DNA of 64,000 bases, taken from contig NZ_SBIK01000008.1 of assembly GCF_006503695.1 (NCBI RefSeq), positions 1 through 64,000 of the forward strand, read 5' to 3'. A program made the translations under genes and the position numbers. The number at the start of each line of letters is the position of its first letter. Position 1 is the stretch's first letter. This DNA is from Tepidiphilus succinatimandens (GTDB taxonomy: Bacteria > Pseudomonadota > Gammaproteobacteria > Burkholderiales > Rhodocyclaceae). Below the pieces are notes generated by a model. That model did no database searches. It saw only the letters and a list, made by a program, of their open reading frames with translations, and had not been told where the DNA came from. Below are positions 48,547 to 58,059 of this stretch, in pieces.

Positions 48547-49376
48547 TGGCTGCGCACACGGGCGTGCTGCCGGGTTTCCGCCTCACGCTGGGCTATACGC
48601 TGCTCTACCTCTCGCTCATCGTGCTGCTGCCGGTGGCGGCGGTGTTCGGCAAAACGCTGGAGCTGGGCTGGGGCGAGTTCGTGGACGTGGTGAGCAACCC
48701 GCGGGTGCTCGCCGCCTACCGGCTTTCTTTCGGGGCGGCGCTCGCGGCGGCGGCGATCGATGCCGTCTTCGGCCTGCTGCTTGCCTGGGTGCTGGTGCGC
48801 TATTCCTTTCCCGGCAAGCGCCTGGTCGACGCCCTCATCGACCTGCCGTTCGCGCTGCCCACGGCGGTGGCCGGCATCGCACTCACCGCGCTCTACGCGC
48901 CCAACGGCTGGTTGGGCGGGTGGCTCGCCGCGCTCGGGGTCAAGGTCGCGTTCACGCCGCTGGGCATTCTCGTGGCGCTCGTCTTCATCGGCATTCCTTT
49001 CGTGGTGCGCACGGTGCAGCCGGTGTTGGAGGAATTCGAGCCGGAATTCGAGGAGGCGGCCGCGAGCCTGGGGGCGAGCCGCTGGCAGGTGTTCCGCCAC
49101 GTGATCCTGCCGCACGTGCTGCCGGCCACCGTCACCGGGTTTGCGCTCGCCTTCGCCCGTGCCGTGGGGGAGTACGGCTCGGTGATCTTCATCGCCGGGA
49201 ACATCCCTTTCGTCTCGGAGATCGTGCCGCTGCTCATCATCGGCCAGCTCGAACAGTACGACGAGGCGGGCGCCACCGCCATCGCCACGGTGATGCTGGT
49301 CATTTCCTTCACCCTCTTGCTCGTCATCAACGCCCTGCAAGCTTGGGCCGCCCGTCGCGGCGGCAAGGAGCAATGA
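48543..49376 (+). CDS. cysT: Sulfate ABC transporter permease CysT
   Basis: A 277-residue inner-membrane permease with about six segments. The EAA loop reads [22 protein letters not shown], which docks on Cys[21 protein letters not shown] and [17 protein letters not shown] are typical of CysT/CysU. It forms a heterodimer with CysW. Confidence 0.95.
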   Translation: MMAAHTGVLPGFRLTLGYTLLYLSLIVLLPVAAVFGKTLELGWGEFVDVVSNPRVLAAYRLSFGAALAAAAIDAVFGLLLAWVLVRYSFPGKRLVDALIDLPFALPTAVAGIALTALYAPNGWLGGWLAALGVKVAFTPLGILVALVFIGIPFVVRTVQPVLEEFEPEFEEAAASLGASRWQVFRHVILPHVLPATVTGFALAFARAVGEYGSVIFIAGNIPFVSEIVPLLIIGQLEQYDEAGATAIATVMLVISFTLLLVINALQAWAARRGGKEQ

Positions 49377-49377
49377 C

Positions 49378-50274
49378 ATGGACGCCGTTGCCGCGTTGCC
49401 CGCGCTCGAACTGCCCGCCCGCCGCGCTGCCGTGCGGCCGGTCACCACCGAGCCCGTCTGGGTGCGACGCGCCCTGATTGCGCTCGCGCTCGCCTTCTTC
49501 GGTCTCTTTCTGCTGCTGCCGCTTGCGGCCGTCTTCGTCGAGGCGCTGCGCAAGGGCTGGGCGGTGTATCTGGCCGCACTCGTCGAGCCCGACGCGCTCG
49601 CCGCCCTGAAACTGACGCTGCTGGCCGCCGCCATCGCCGTGCCGCTCAACCTCGTCTTCGGGGTGGCGGCTGCCTGGGCGATCGCGAAATTTTCCTTCCG
49701 CGGCAAGGCACTGCTGCTCACCCTGATCGATCTGCCCTTCTCGGTCTCGCCGGTGGTGGCGGGGTTGGGGCTGGTGCTGCTCTTCGGCAGTTCCGGCTGG
49801 TTCGGCGCCTGGCTCGCGGCGCACGAGGTGAAGATCCTCTTCGCCGTGCCCGGCATCGTGCTCGCCACCGTCTTCGTCACCTTCCCCTTTGTGGCGCGCG
49901 AGCTCGTGCCGCTCATGCAGGCGCAGGGGCGCGAGGAGGAAGAGGCGGCGGTGGTGCTGGGCGCGAGCGGCTGGCGCACCTTCTGGCACGTGACCCTGCC
50001 CAACGTCAAGTGGGGTCTGCTCTACGGGGTGATCCTCACCAATGCCCGCGCCATGGGCGAATTCGGCGCGGTGAGCGTCGTCTCCGGACACATCCGCGGC
50101 CAGACCACCACCCTGCCGCTGCACGTCGAGATTCTCTACAACGAATACCAGTTCTCGGCGGCGTTCGCCGTCGCCTCGCTCCTGGCGCTGCTCGCCCTGG
50201 TGACCCTGGTCGTCAAGCACGCCATCGAGCGGCGCGGCGATTTTGCCGCCCTGCGCCGTGGGAGCCGCACATGA
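49378..50274 (+). CDS. cysW: Sulfate ABC transporter permease CysW
   Basis: A 298-residue permease. The EAA loop is [42 protein letters not shown] and [20 protein letters not shown] are CysW signatures. It starts one base after the cysT stop and overlaps cysA by 4 bp. Confidence 0.95.
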   Translation: MDAVAALPALELPARRAAVRPVTTEPVWVRRALIALALAFFGLFLLLPLAAVFVEALRKGWAVYLAALVEPDALAALKLTLLAAAIAVPLNLVFGVAAAWAIAKFSFRGKALLLTLIDLPFSVSPVVAGLGLVLLFGSSGWFGAWLAAHEVKILFAVPGIVLATVFVTFPFVARELVPLMQAQGREEEEAAVVLGASGWRTFWHVTLPNVKWGLLYGVILTNARAMGEFGAVSVVSGHIRGQTTTLPLHVEILYNEYQFSAAFAVASLLALLALVTLVVKHAIERRGDFAALRRGSRT

Positions 50275-51338
50275 GCATCGAAGTCCGACACATCTGCAAG
50301 CGTTTTGGCGCCTTTACTGCGCTGGCCGACGTCTCGCTCGCCTTTCCCGACGGGGAACTCGTGGCGCTGCTGGGCCCTTCGGGCTGCGGCAAGACCACTC
50401 TGCTGCGCGTGATCGCCGGCTTGGAGCAGCCCGACTCGGGGCAGGTGCTCTTCGACGGCGAGGACGCTTCCGACACCCACGTGCGCGAACGCCGCGTCGG
50501 TTTTGTCTTCCAGCACTACGCGCTCTTCCGGCACATGAGCGTGTTCGACAACGTGGCGTTTGGCCTGCGCATGAAACCGCGGCGCGAGCGCCCGAGCGAG
50601 GCCGAGATCCGCCGCCGCGTGATGGCGCTGCTCGAACTCGTGCAACTCGACTGGATCGCCGATCGTTTCCCCTCGCAGCTCTCCGGCGGGCAGCGCCAGC
50701 GCATCGCGCTCGCCCGGGCCCTGGCGGTCGAACCCAAGGTGCTGCTGCTCGACGAACCCTTCGGGGCGCTGGATGCGAAAGTGCGCAAGGAGCTGCGCCG
50801 TTGGCTTCGGCGCCTGCACGACGAGCTGCACGTCACTTCCATTTTCGTCACGCATGACCAGGAAGAGGCGCTGGAAGTGGCTGATCGCGTGGTGCTGATG
50901 CACCGCGGCCGGGTCGAGCAGGTGGGCTCGCCCGAGGAGGTCTATCATCATCCCGCCACGCCCTTCGTCTATGACTTCCTCGGCTCGGTCAACCGCTTCG
51001 AGGGGCGTATGGAAGCAACGGGGCTGCGGGTGGGCGAGTCGCTGCTGCCGCACGAGGCACCGCTTCCCGCCGGTGAGGAGGTGGTCGCCTTCGCCCGGCC
51101 TTTCGAGCTCGACATCGTTCCGGCCGAGTCGGGGCAGGGCGTGCCGGCGCGCGTGGCCCGAATCCTTGCCTTCGGGGCGAGCGCCCGGGTGGAACTGGAC
51201 GGGGAGGGCGAGCCCGCGCGCCGCTTCGAGGTCGAGCTGCCGCGCGAGCGCTGCGCTGCCTTGGCGCTTTCCCCCGGTCAACCGGTGCGGCTCGTGCCGG
51301 CCCGGCTGCGGGTGTTCGCCGGACGCGCTGAACCCTAG
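50271..51338 (+). CDS. cysA: Sulfate/thiosulfate ABC transporter ATPase CysA
   Basis: A 355-residue ATPase: Walker [10 protein letters not shown] (residues about 35-43), Q-loop [12 protein letters not shown], signature [15 protein letters not shown], Walker [13 protein letters not shown] and H-loop [10 protein letters not shown], then a C-terminal TOBE-like domain with [12 protein letters not shown]. It energises CysTW. The stop TAG shares its bases with the stop of the converging chemoreceptor gene. Confidence 0.95.
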   Translation: MSIEVRHICKRFGAFTALADVSLAFPDGELVALLGPSGCGKTTLLRVIAGLEQPDSGQVLFDGEDASDTHVRERRVGFVFQHYALFRHMSVFDNVAFGLRMKPRRERPSEAEIRRRVMALLELVQLDWIADRFPSQLSGGQRQRIALARALAVEPKVLLLDEPFGALDAKVRKELRRWLRRLHDELHVTSIFVTHDQEEALEVADRVVLMHRGRVEQVGSPEEVYHHPATPFVYDFLGSVNRFEGRMEATGLRVGESLLPHEAPLPAGEEVVAFARPFELDIVPAESGQGVPARVARILAFGASARVELDGEGEPARRFEVELPRERCAALALSPGQPVRLVPARLRVFAGRAEP

Positions 51339-52960
51339 CCGATCTTGAACCGGCCTACCGCCTGGCGCAGCGTCTGCATCGCGTCTTCGATGAGTTTCGC
51401 GGCGGCGGTGGCGCGGTTGACCGTCTGATGGTTCTTGTCGGCCATCTGCACGATGGTCTCGACGTTGCGCGCCACCTGGTTGCTGGCCACCGACTGTTCC
51501 TTGAGCGCGTCGGAGATGTGGCTGGCGTAGTCGATGACGCGCCCCGAGCCCTCGGCGATGCGCTCGATCGACTCGCCCGCGGCGTTGGCGAGCTGCACCC
51601 CCTGTTCGACCTCGGCCACGCTGGTCTCCATCGCCGTCACGGCCTGCTTCGTGCCCTGCTGGATGTGGGCGATCATCTCGGTGATCTCCTGGGTCGACAC
51701 GGTGGTGCGCTCGGCCAGTTTCCTCACCTCGTCGGCCACCACCGCGAAGCCGCGGCCGTATTCGCCGGCGCGCGCCGCTTCGATGGCGGCGTTCAAGGCG
51801 AGCAGGTTCGTCTGCTCGGCGATCGTCTCGATCACGTTGACGATGGAGGTGATCTCGGCGGAATGTTTCTCCAGCTGGCCGATGTCCTTGGCCGTTTCGG
51901 TGACGCGATCGGCGATCTTCTTGATGCTCTCGACCGTGCGCTGCATCACCTCGCCACCTTCCTTGGCGATGGCACCCGATTCGCGGGCCACGCTGCTCGC
52001 TTCCTCGGCGTTCTTCGCCACCTCGCCGATGCTCACCGTGAGCTCTTCCACCGCCGCGGCCATGGTGGAGGAGGCGTCGTTCTGTTCATTGACGGCGCGC
52101 TCCACGTCACCGGCGACGGTGGCAAGCGTCGTGGCGGCCTCGGAGAGGTGATCGGTGTTGCGCCGGATCTCTCCCAGCATCTCGCGCAGCGATTGCTGCA
52201 TCGTGGCCACCGCCTGTAGCATCCGGCCGATCTCGTCGCTACCCTCGACGCGCACCGGCGTGGTGAGATCCCCGGCAGCGGTGGCCTCGGCCGCCTGCAG
52301 GGCGATGGCGATGCGCCCTCCGATGCTGCGCGCGAGCGCCAGGGCGAGCGTGATCGCCAGGGCGAAGGCCACCGCGCCGCTGCCGTATAGAACCCAATGC
52401 GTCTGGGTCGAGACTTCGTCCAATCTTTCCAGCCGTTGCTGGAGCAGTCCGTGCCGTTCTTCAATGATTTGGGCAAAGGTGACGCGAATCTCATCCATTT
52501 TGGCCTTGCCGCGCTCGCTGCGCACGAGCGCTTCCATCTCGGCAAACGAGGCCCTGCCGGCATTGATTTCTTGCCGCAGGGCGATCAGCGGCGTGAGCCC
52601 TTGCTGCTGCCACTCCTTGCCCATGGCTGCCAGCCGTTCGATCGCCGCGCGGCGCTGCGGAGTTTGGGTGTTTGCCAAAGCTTCCTGGAATGCCTTCTGG
52701 AATTCCTGTTCGCCGATCTGGACCGGCTCGAGAAAACTCTCCTTGCCCGAGAGGGCGAAACCGCGTACGCCGGTCTCCATGTTGATGAGCGCCTCGCGCA
52801 TGCGGGTGAGGGCAGTAATGACCCCGTGCGAGCGGTCGACTTCCTCGACGGCCTCCGCCATGAGCGACAGATTGTAAGAAGTGACGGTGATCACGACGGC
52901 GATCATCGCCGCCACGGCGCAGAACGAGGTGATGAGCTTGCTCTTTACGCTGAGAGACAT
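51335..52960 (-). CDS. Methyl-accepting chemotaxis protein with CHASE3 domain
   Basis: A 541-residue receptor: a membrane segment at about 11-30, a periplasmic CHASE3 domain ([20 protein letters not shown] and [12 protein letters not shown]), a second membrane segment about 190-210, HAMP, and a signalling tip with [20 protein letters not shown] followed by [15 protein letters not shown]. It passes an unknown signal to CheA. There are no che genes nearby, so it works with a system elsewhere. Confidence 0.95.
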   Translation of the reverse strand: MSLSVKSKLITSFCAVAAMIAVVITVTSYNLSLMAEAVEEVDRSHGVITALTRMREALINMETGVRGFALSGKESFLEPVQIGEQEFQKAFQEALANTQTPQRRAAIERLAAMGKEWQQQGLTPLIALRQEINAGRASFAEMEALVRSERGKAKMDEIRVTFAQIIEERHGLLQQRLERLDEVSTQTHWVLYGSGAVAFALAITLALALARSIGGRIAIALQAAEATAAGDLTTPVRVEGSDEIGRMLQAVATMQQSLREMLGEIRRNTDHLSEAATTLATVAGDVERAVNEQNDASSTMAAAVEELTVSIGEVAKNAEEASSVARESGAIAKEGGEVMQRTVESIKKIADRVTETAKDIGQLEKHSAEITSIVNVIETIAEQTNLLALNAAIEAARAGEYGRGFAVVADEVRKLAERTTVSTQEITEMIAHIQQGTKQAVTAMETSVAEVEQGVQLANAAGESIERIAEGSGRVIDYASHISDALKEQSVASNQVARNVETIVQMADKNHQTVNRATAAAKLIEDAMQTLRQAVGRFKIG

Positions 52961-53148
52961 GATTGGACCTCGGCTCGGAAGGATGGTTGCTGAACATTTT
53001 AGGGCAGGGCGAGGCGGATCGATGCGAAAAATGACGTGGTTTTTTCTGGCAAATCCGCGTTTTCATGATCCTGACACCACGACGGTGCTATGCTGATGGA
53101 AGTGTGAGGCCGCATGGTGCCGCTTCACCGTCGTGCAAGGAGAACTCT

Positions 53149-54207
53149 ATGAAGAAGACCATGAAAGCCGCCGTGTTCGTCGCGCCGGGGCGCATCGAGC
53201 TGCAGGAGCGCCCGATTCCCGAGATCGGGCCCACCGATGCGCTGCTGCGCGTCACCACCACGACGATCTGCGGCACCGACGTGCACATCCTCAAGGGGGA
53301 ATACCCCGTGCGGCCCGGCCTCATCATCGGTCATGAACCGGTGGGCATCATCGAGAAGCTCGGCAGCGCCGTCACCGGCTTCGAAGTCGGCCAGCGCGTC
53401 ATCGCCGGGGCGATCACGCCCTGTGGGCAGTGCAACAGTTGCCTCGACGGCGTCTCCAGCCAGTGCGGCGGCAAGGTCATGGGCGGCTGGCAACTGGGCA
53501 ACACCATCGACGGCTGCCAGGCCGAGTACGTGCGCATCCCCAACGCCCAGGCAAACCTCACTCCCGTTCCCGATGGCCTCACCGACGAAGAAGTGCTGAT
53601 GTGCCCCGACATCATGAGCACGGGGTTTTCGGGGGCCGAGAGCGGCGAAGTGCGCATCGGCGACATCGTCGTCGTCTTCGCCCAGGGGCCCATCGGCCTG
53701 TGCGCCACTGCGGGAGCGAAGCTCAAGGGCGCCACCAAGATCATCGCCGTGGAAACGGTGCCGGAGCGCGCCGAGATCGCCCGTCGGCTCGGGGCCGACA
53801 TCGTCATCGACTTCAAGCAGGTCGATCCGGTACAGAAGATCATGGAGATCACCAACGGGCGCGGCGTGGACGTGGCCATCGAGGCGCTGGGCACCCAGCG
53901 CACGTTCGAATCCTGCCTGCGCGCGCTCAAGCCGGGCGGCACGCTCTCGAGCCTGGGCGTGTATTCCGGCAAACTCGAACTGCCGCTCGATGCCTTCGCC
54001 GCCGGGCTGGGTAACCACAAGATCGTCACCACCCTGTGCCCCGGCGGCAAGGAGCGCATGCGTCGCCTGCTCGAAGTGGTCGCCAGCCGCCGCGTGGACC
54101 TCACGCCGCTCGTGACGCACCACTATAAGCTCGACGACATCGTGGCCGCTTACGACCTCTTCGCCAACCAGCGCGACGGCGTGCTGAAGGTCGCGATCAA
54201 GCCGTAA
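53149..54207 (+). CDS. Zinc-dependent NAD(P) alcohol dehydrogenase (MDR family)
   Basis: A 352-residue medium-chain dehydrogenase. Catalytic zinc ligands are in TICGTDVHIL and GHEPVG, and CPDIMSTGFSGAE supplies the third region. CGQCNSC with SSQCGG is the partly kept structural-zinc loop. Cofactor binding is in FAQGPIGLCATAGAKLKGAT. It resembles secondary-alcohol (isopropanol/butanol) dehydrogenases. AAGGAG lies 6 bases before the ATG. Single gene ending just before a terminator-like hairpin. Confidence 0.9.
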   Translation: MKKTMKAAVFVAPGRIELQERPIPEIGPTDALLRVTTTTICGTDVHILKGEYPVRPGLIIGHEPVGIIEKLGSAVTGFEVGQRVIAGAITPCGQCNSCLDGVSSQCGGKVMGGWQLGNTIDGCQAEYVRIPNAQANLTPVPDGLTDEEVLMCPDIMSTGFSGAESGEVRIGDIVVVFAQGPIGLCATAGAKLKGATKIIAVETVPERAEIARRLGADIVIDFKQVDPVQKIMEITNGRGVDVAIEALGTQRTFESCLRALKPGGTLSSLGVYSGKLELPLDAFAAGLGNHKIVTTLCPGGKERMRRLLEVVASRRVDLTPLVTHHYKLDDIVAAYDLFANQRDGVLKVAIKP

Positions 54208-54240
54208 TCCTGAGCGGGAGTCGGTCGCGCTGGAGTTTGG

Positions 54241-54303
54241 CGCGAGCCGTGCTCGCGTGGGTCCGGTGCTAGAATGAGAATCGTTCTGGCACCGGACCTT
54301 TTT
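54241..54303 (+). terminator. Two hairpins, the second terminator-like, abutting dmeF
   Basis: A first hairpin CGCGAGC-CGT-GCTCGCG is at 54241-54257. The second has arms 54261-54277 and 54281-54297 (17 pairs, two of them G-U, loop GAA), followed by five T at 54299-54303. It is shaped as an intrinsic terminator for the alcohol dehydrogenase gene, but the T run ends one base before the dmeF ATG. Inside it, TAGAATGAGAATCGTTCTG matches the Fur-box consensus at 13 of 19 positions, and TAGAAT could be a -10. It could serve as terminator, attenuator or metal-responsive operator. Confidence 0.65.
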
Positions 54304-54304
54304 C

Positions 54305-55345
54305 ATGGCTTCGACCATGTCTTCCACGCCACCGCTCGAGCCCTGGCAGCATCCCTTCGAAGTCGATCCCCATGCCCGGCAGCGCATGCGCCGCACCGCG
54401 TGGGTGGTGGCGCTCACCTTCGTGACCATGCTCTTCGAGATCGCCTTCGGCTATCTCACCGGTTCGATGGCGCTCACCGCCGATGGTTGGCACATGGGCT
54501 CGCACGTGGCCGCGCTCGGCGTGGCGGTGTTCGCCTATCACTATGCCGAGCGGCATGCCGCCAACCCGCGCTTCACCTTCGGCACCGGCAAGGTGAGCGC
54601 GCTCGGCGGCTATACCAGCGCGCTGCTGCTTGCGCTCGTCGCCCTGGGGCTGGTGTGGGAGTCGGTCGAGCGGCTGCTTGCGCCGCGCACGATCGCCTAC
54701 GACGAGGCGCTGCTGGTGGCGGTGATCGGACTCGTCGTGAACCTGGCGAGCGCCGTGATCCTTGGGGCGGGGCACGAGCATGACCACGGTCATGGACATG
54801 CGCACGGCCACGGGCATGAAGGGGATAATACGGCGCATGGGCACGAGCATGGTCGTGCGCCGAAGCAGCAGGGTGGGGCGACGGTCGCGGAGACGATCGG
54901 GCGCGCCCCGGTCGATCCGAACTACCGCGGCGCCTTCCTGCACGTGCTGGCCGATGCCTTCACCTCGGTGCTGGCGATCGCCGCGCTCGCTGCGGGGAAA
55001 TGGGGGGGGTGGGCGTGGTTCGACCCCTTGATCGGCCTGGTCGGCGCCGCCGTCATCCTCTATTGGAGCGCGGGGCTTGCGCGCACGTCCATGCGCTCGC
55101 TGCTCGACGCGGAGGATTTCGGCGCGCTCGAGCACGAGATCGTCGATCGCCTGCAGCGCGACGGCCTCACCCGCGTCACCGATCTGCACGTCTGGCGCCT
55201 GGGACCGCAGACCTTCGCCTGCATCGTCACGCTCGATTCCTCGCAGCCGGAGAGCGCCCAGCAGTACAAGGAGCGGCTCAAAGACCTGTCGGCCCTGAGT
55301 CACCTGACCATCGAAGTCAATCGCACCCCGGCAGGGGAGGGTTGA
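54305..55345 (+). CDS. dmeF: CDF-family Co2+/Ni2+ exporter DmeF
   Basis: A 346-residue cation diffusion facilitator with six membrane segments. ALTADGWHMGSH (TM2) and HVLADAFTSV (TM5) carry the metal-site residues in DmeF form, and a His-rich loop (HDHGHGHAHGHGHEG, about 160-175) lies between TM4 and TM5. The cytoplasmic tail has VTDLHVWRLGPQTF. No ribosome-binding site precedes ATG 54305 or the next ATG at 54317; the sequence before it is a terminator-like hairpin. No dmeR gene adjoins it. Confidence 0.9.
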   Translation: MASTMSSTPPLEPWQHPFEVDPHARQRMRRTAWVVALTFVTMLFEIAFGYLTGSMALTADGWHMGSHVAALGVAVFAYHYAERHAANPRFTFGTGKVSALGGYTSALLLALVALGLVWESVERLLAPRTIAYDEALLVAVIGLVVNLASAVILGAGHEHDHGHGHAHGHGHEGDNTAHGHEHGRAPKQQGGATVAETIGRAPVDPNYRGAFLHVLADAFTSVLAIAALAAGKWGGWAWFDPLIGLVGAAVILYWSAGLARTSMRSLLDAEDFGALEHEIVDRLQRDGLTRVTDLHVWRLGPQTFACIVTLDSSQPESAQQYKERLKDLSALSHLTIEVNRTPAGEG

Positions 55346-55436
55346 GGAGCGGTACAACCTCGGCTTATCATCATGCGATCGCGCCGACGCCTTCCTTGAG
55401 CGTGAACCGACCTAAAACACCAAAGAGGAGCGAGAC

Positions 55437-56774
55437 ATGGAAACCCTAGACCGATTGCTCTCGACGTTGGCCAACTTCGTCTGGGGCGTGCCGATGCTGG
55501 TGTTGCTGGTGGGCACCGGCCTGTATCTCACCATCGTGCTGCGGGGCGTGCAGTTCCGCGCTTTGGGGCATGCTTTTCGCCTGATCTTCCACAAGGAGCC
55601 GAGCGCCGCGGGAGACATCAGCCATTTCGCCGCGCTCACCACGGCGCTTGCGGCCACCGTGGGTATCGGCAACATCGTCGGGGTGGCGACCGCCATCACC
55701 CTTGGTGGGCCGGGCGCGGTATTCTGGATGTGGGTGACGGGGCTGGTGGGCATGGCCACGAAGTATGCCGAGGCGGTACTGGCGGTGAAGTACCGCGAGC
55801 CGGGGGCGCTCGGCTACAAGGGCGGGCCGATGTATTACCTTACCAACGGTCTGGGGATGCGCTGGCTCGGCGTACTCTTTGCCGTCTTCACCGTGATCGC
55901 CTCCTTCGGCATCGGTAACATGACGCAGGTCAATGCGGTGTCGCAGCTGCTCGCCTCCACCGCCGGCATCCCAACCTGGGTCTCGGGCGGCGTGATGCTC
56001 TTTCTCACCGCGCTGGTGATCCTGGGCGGGGTGAAGAGCATCGGGCGCTTCACTGCCTGGCTCGTGCCCTTCATGATCTTTTTCTACTGCCTGGCGGCGA
56101 TCGTCGTGCTCGTTTTGCAATGGGATCGACTGCTGCCGGCGCTCGAATCGATCTTCTACTACGCCTTCCACCCGCATGCGGCCGCGGGCGGCTTCGCTGG
56201 GGCAACGGTGGCGGCGGCGATGCGCTATGGCCTGGCGCGCGGCGTGTTCTCCAACGAATCAGGGCTGGGGTCGGCGCCGATCGCCGCGGCGGCAGCCAAG
56301 ACCGACGATCCGGTGAAACAGGCCCTGGTGTCGATGACCCAGACCTTCATCGACACCCTGGTGGTGTGCACCATGACAGCGCTGGTGATCCTGACGGCGC
56401 CGCACTGGCTCGAAGGGGTTTCGCCGGCGGATCTGACGATGCGCAGTTTCGCGCACAACCTCGGCAGCGTCGGTGCCTGGGTGGTGATCATCGCCACCGT
56501 GCTCTTTGCCTATTCCACGGTGATCGGCTGGAGCTACTATGGCGAGAAAGCGTTCGAGTTCCTCTTCGGGCACAAGGCGATCCGCATCTACCGCACGGTG
56601 TTCGTGGCGGTGATCCTGGTGGGAGCCACGGTGAAGCTGGAGCTGGTGTGGAATTTCTCGGACGTGGCCAATGGCCTGATGGCGGTGCCCAACCTGGTGG
56701 CCTTGCTGCTGCTCGCCCGGGTGGTGAAGGCGGAGACGGAGCGATACTTTGGCCGGAAGGGTGGGCCGTCTTGA
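55437..56774 (+). CDS. Sodium:alanine symporter family protein (AGCS)
   Basis: A 445-residue inner-membrane symporter with about ten segments. TVGIGNIVGVATAITLGGPG, EAVLAVKYRE, GYKGGPMYYL and VFSNESGLGSAPIAAAAAKT are AGCS signatures. It imports alanine or glycine with Na+. AGAGGAGCG lies before the ATG. Single gene between dmeF and the converging GGDEF gene. Confidence 0.93.
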   Translation: METLDRLLSTLANFVWGVPMLVLLVGTGLYLTIVLRGVQFRALGHAFRLIFHKEPSAAGDISHFAALTTALAATVGIGNIVGVATAITLGGPGAVFWMWVTGLVGMATKYAEAVLAVKYREPGALGYKGGPMYYLTNGLGMRWLGVLFAVFTVIASFGIGNMTQVNAVSQLLASTAGIPTWVSGGVMLFLTALVILGGVKSIGRFTAWLVPFMIFFYCLAAIVVLVLQWDRLLPALESIFYYAFHPHAAAGGFAGATVAAAMRYGLARGVFSNESGLGSAPIAAAAAKTDDPVKQALVSMTQTFIDTLVVCTMTALVILTAPHWLEGVSPADLTMRSFAHNLGSVGAWVVIIATVLFAYSTVIGWSYYGEKAFEFLFGHKAIRIYRTVFVAVILVGATVKLELVWNFSDVANGLMAVPNLVALLLLARVVKAETERYFGRKGGPS

Positions 56775-56799
56775 GCGATCAGAGTGAGCGAGGGCCGGG

Positions 56800-58047
56800 T
56801 CAATCGGGCTGCGAGGTCGCACAGGCGGCCACCACCCGGTTGCGCCCGGCCTGCTTGGCGCGATAGAGCGCGGCGTCGGCGCGCGCGAGGGCGACTTCGG
56901 GGGAGGGGTCTTCGGGCAGCAGTTCGCTGGCGCCGATGCTTACCGTCATGCGCAGTTCGGGGTGTTGGGGCACGCGGCAGTAGGAGGCCACGGCGTGGCG
57001 GATGCGCTCGGCGAGCAGAAGCGCGCCGGCAAGATCGGTGTGCGGCAGGAGCACGGCGAATTCTTCGCCGCCGACGCGGCCGGCGAGATCGGAGCTGCGC
57101 AGCGAATCGCGCAGGATCTCGGCAAAGGAGCGCAGCACGGTATCGCCTACGGCGTGCCCGTAGCGGTCGTTCACCGCTTTGAAGTGATCGAGATCGAGCA
57201 TCAGGACGGCGCAACGGTCCCCTTTGCGGGCCACGCGTTCGCCGGCAAGCAGCAGGGCGGTGAAGAACCGTCGGCGATTGGCCAAGCCCGTGAGCGGATC
57301 GGTCTCGGCCTGGTGTTGCAGTTCTTCCTGGAGGGACTTGAGCTGCGTGATGTCGGTGAAGACGACCACGGCGCCGCTGCCCGGTACGGGCGTGGCGGTG
57401 AGCAGCACGGGGATCAGGTGTCCGTCGAGGTGGCAGAAGTAGCTTTCCACCCGTTCGATGAGGCGGTTTTCCAGCAAGGACCGTAGCACGGGGCATTCCT
57501 GGCGCGGATGGGGCGTGCCGTCGGGGTGCTGACCGTGGATCGTCTGATGGGCGTCGAGCCCGAGGACTTCGCTGGCGCGGTAGCCGAGGATACGCTCCGC
57601 CGCGGGGTTCCAGAAGACGATCGCACCGTCCGTGTCGATGCCGAAAATGCCTTCGCCGACGGCATCGAGCAGCGTCTTCAGGGTCTGCGCTCGCTCGGCG
57701 GCGATCCTCGAGGCTTCCTGGGCGCGGCGGATGGCGCGCTTGTACTCGGTGACGTCCATCACCAGGCCGACGAGGTAGCGTGCCCGGCCGTTTTCGTCGA
57801 ACAGGGGGGTGATGGAGGCCGAGAACTCGCGCCAGCCGTGGGCGGTAGCCATCGCGGTCTCGGTGCGCAGGGTCCGTCCTTCCTCCAGACTGCGTCGGAG
57901 ATTCTTTTCGATGTGTTCGGCGGTCTGCGGTGGAAAGAGCTCGCGGGGGCTCGCGCCGATCCAGCGCTCGGGCGACAGGCCGAACAGCTCGTAGAGCTTG
58001 GCGTTGCCAGTGCGGAAGCGGAATCCCTCGGGGGTGACCTCGGCCAC
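56800..58047 (-). CDS. PAS-PAS-GGDEF diguanylate cyclase, C-terminal half after amber codon
   Basis: A 415-codon open frame, in the same register as the PAS gene upstream and separated from it by TAG 58060-58062 only. It contains the rest of one PAS domain (YELFGLSPERWIGASPRELF), a further PAS (LLDAVGEGIFGIDTDGAIVF) and a GGDEF domain with ADTPLTGLANRR-like ETDPLTGLANRRRF and the active loop GRVGGEEFAVLLP. RSSD five residues before GGEEF is an inhibitory I-site, so product feedback by cyclic di-GMP is likely. If made separately, translation would begin at GTG 58047, which has no clear ribosome-binding site. Confidence 0.8.
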   Translation of the reverse strand: MAEVTPEGFRFRTGNAKLYELFGLSPERWIGASPRELFPPQTAEHIEKNLRRSLEEGRTLRTETAMATAHGWREFSASITPLFDENGRARYLVGLVMDVTEYKRAIRRAQEASRIAAERAQTLKTLLDAVGEGIFGIDTDGAIVFWNPAAERILGYRASEVLGLDAHQTIHGQHPDGTPHPRQECPVLRSLLENRLIERVESYFCHLDGHLIPVLLTATPVPGSGAVVVFTDITQLKSLQEELQHQAETDPLTGLANRRRFFTALLLAGERVARKGDRCAVLMLDLDHFKAVNDRYGHAVGDTVLRSFAEILRDSLRSSDLAGRVGGEEFAVLLPHTDLAGALLLAERIRHAVASYCRVPQHPELRMTVSIGASELLPEDPSPEVALARADAALYRAKQAGRNRVVAACATSQPD

Positions 58048-58059
58048 GTAGCAGATTTC

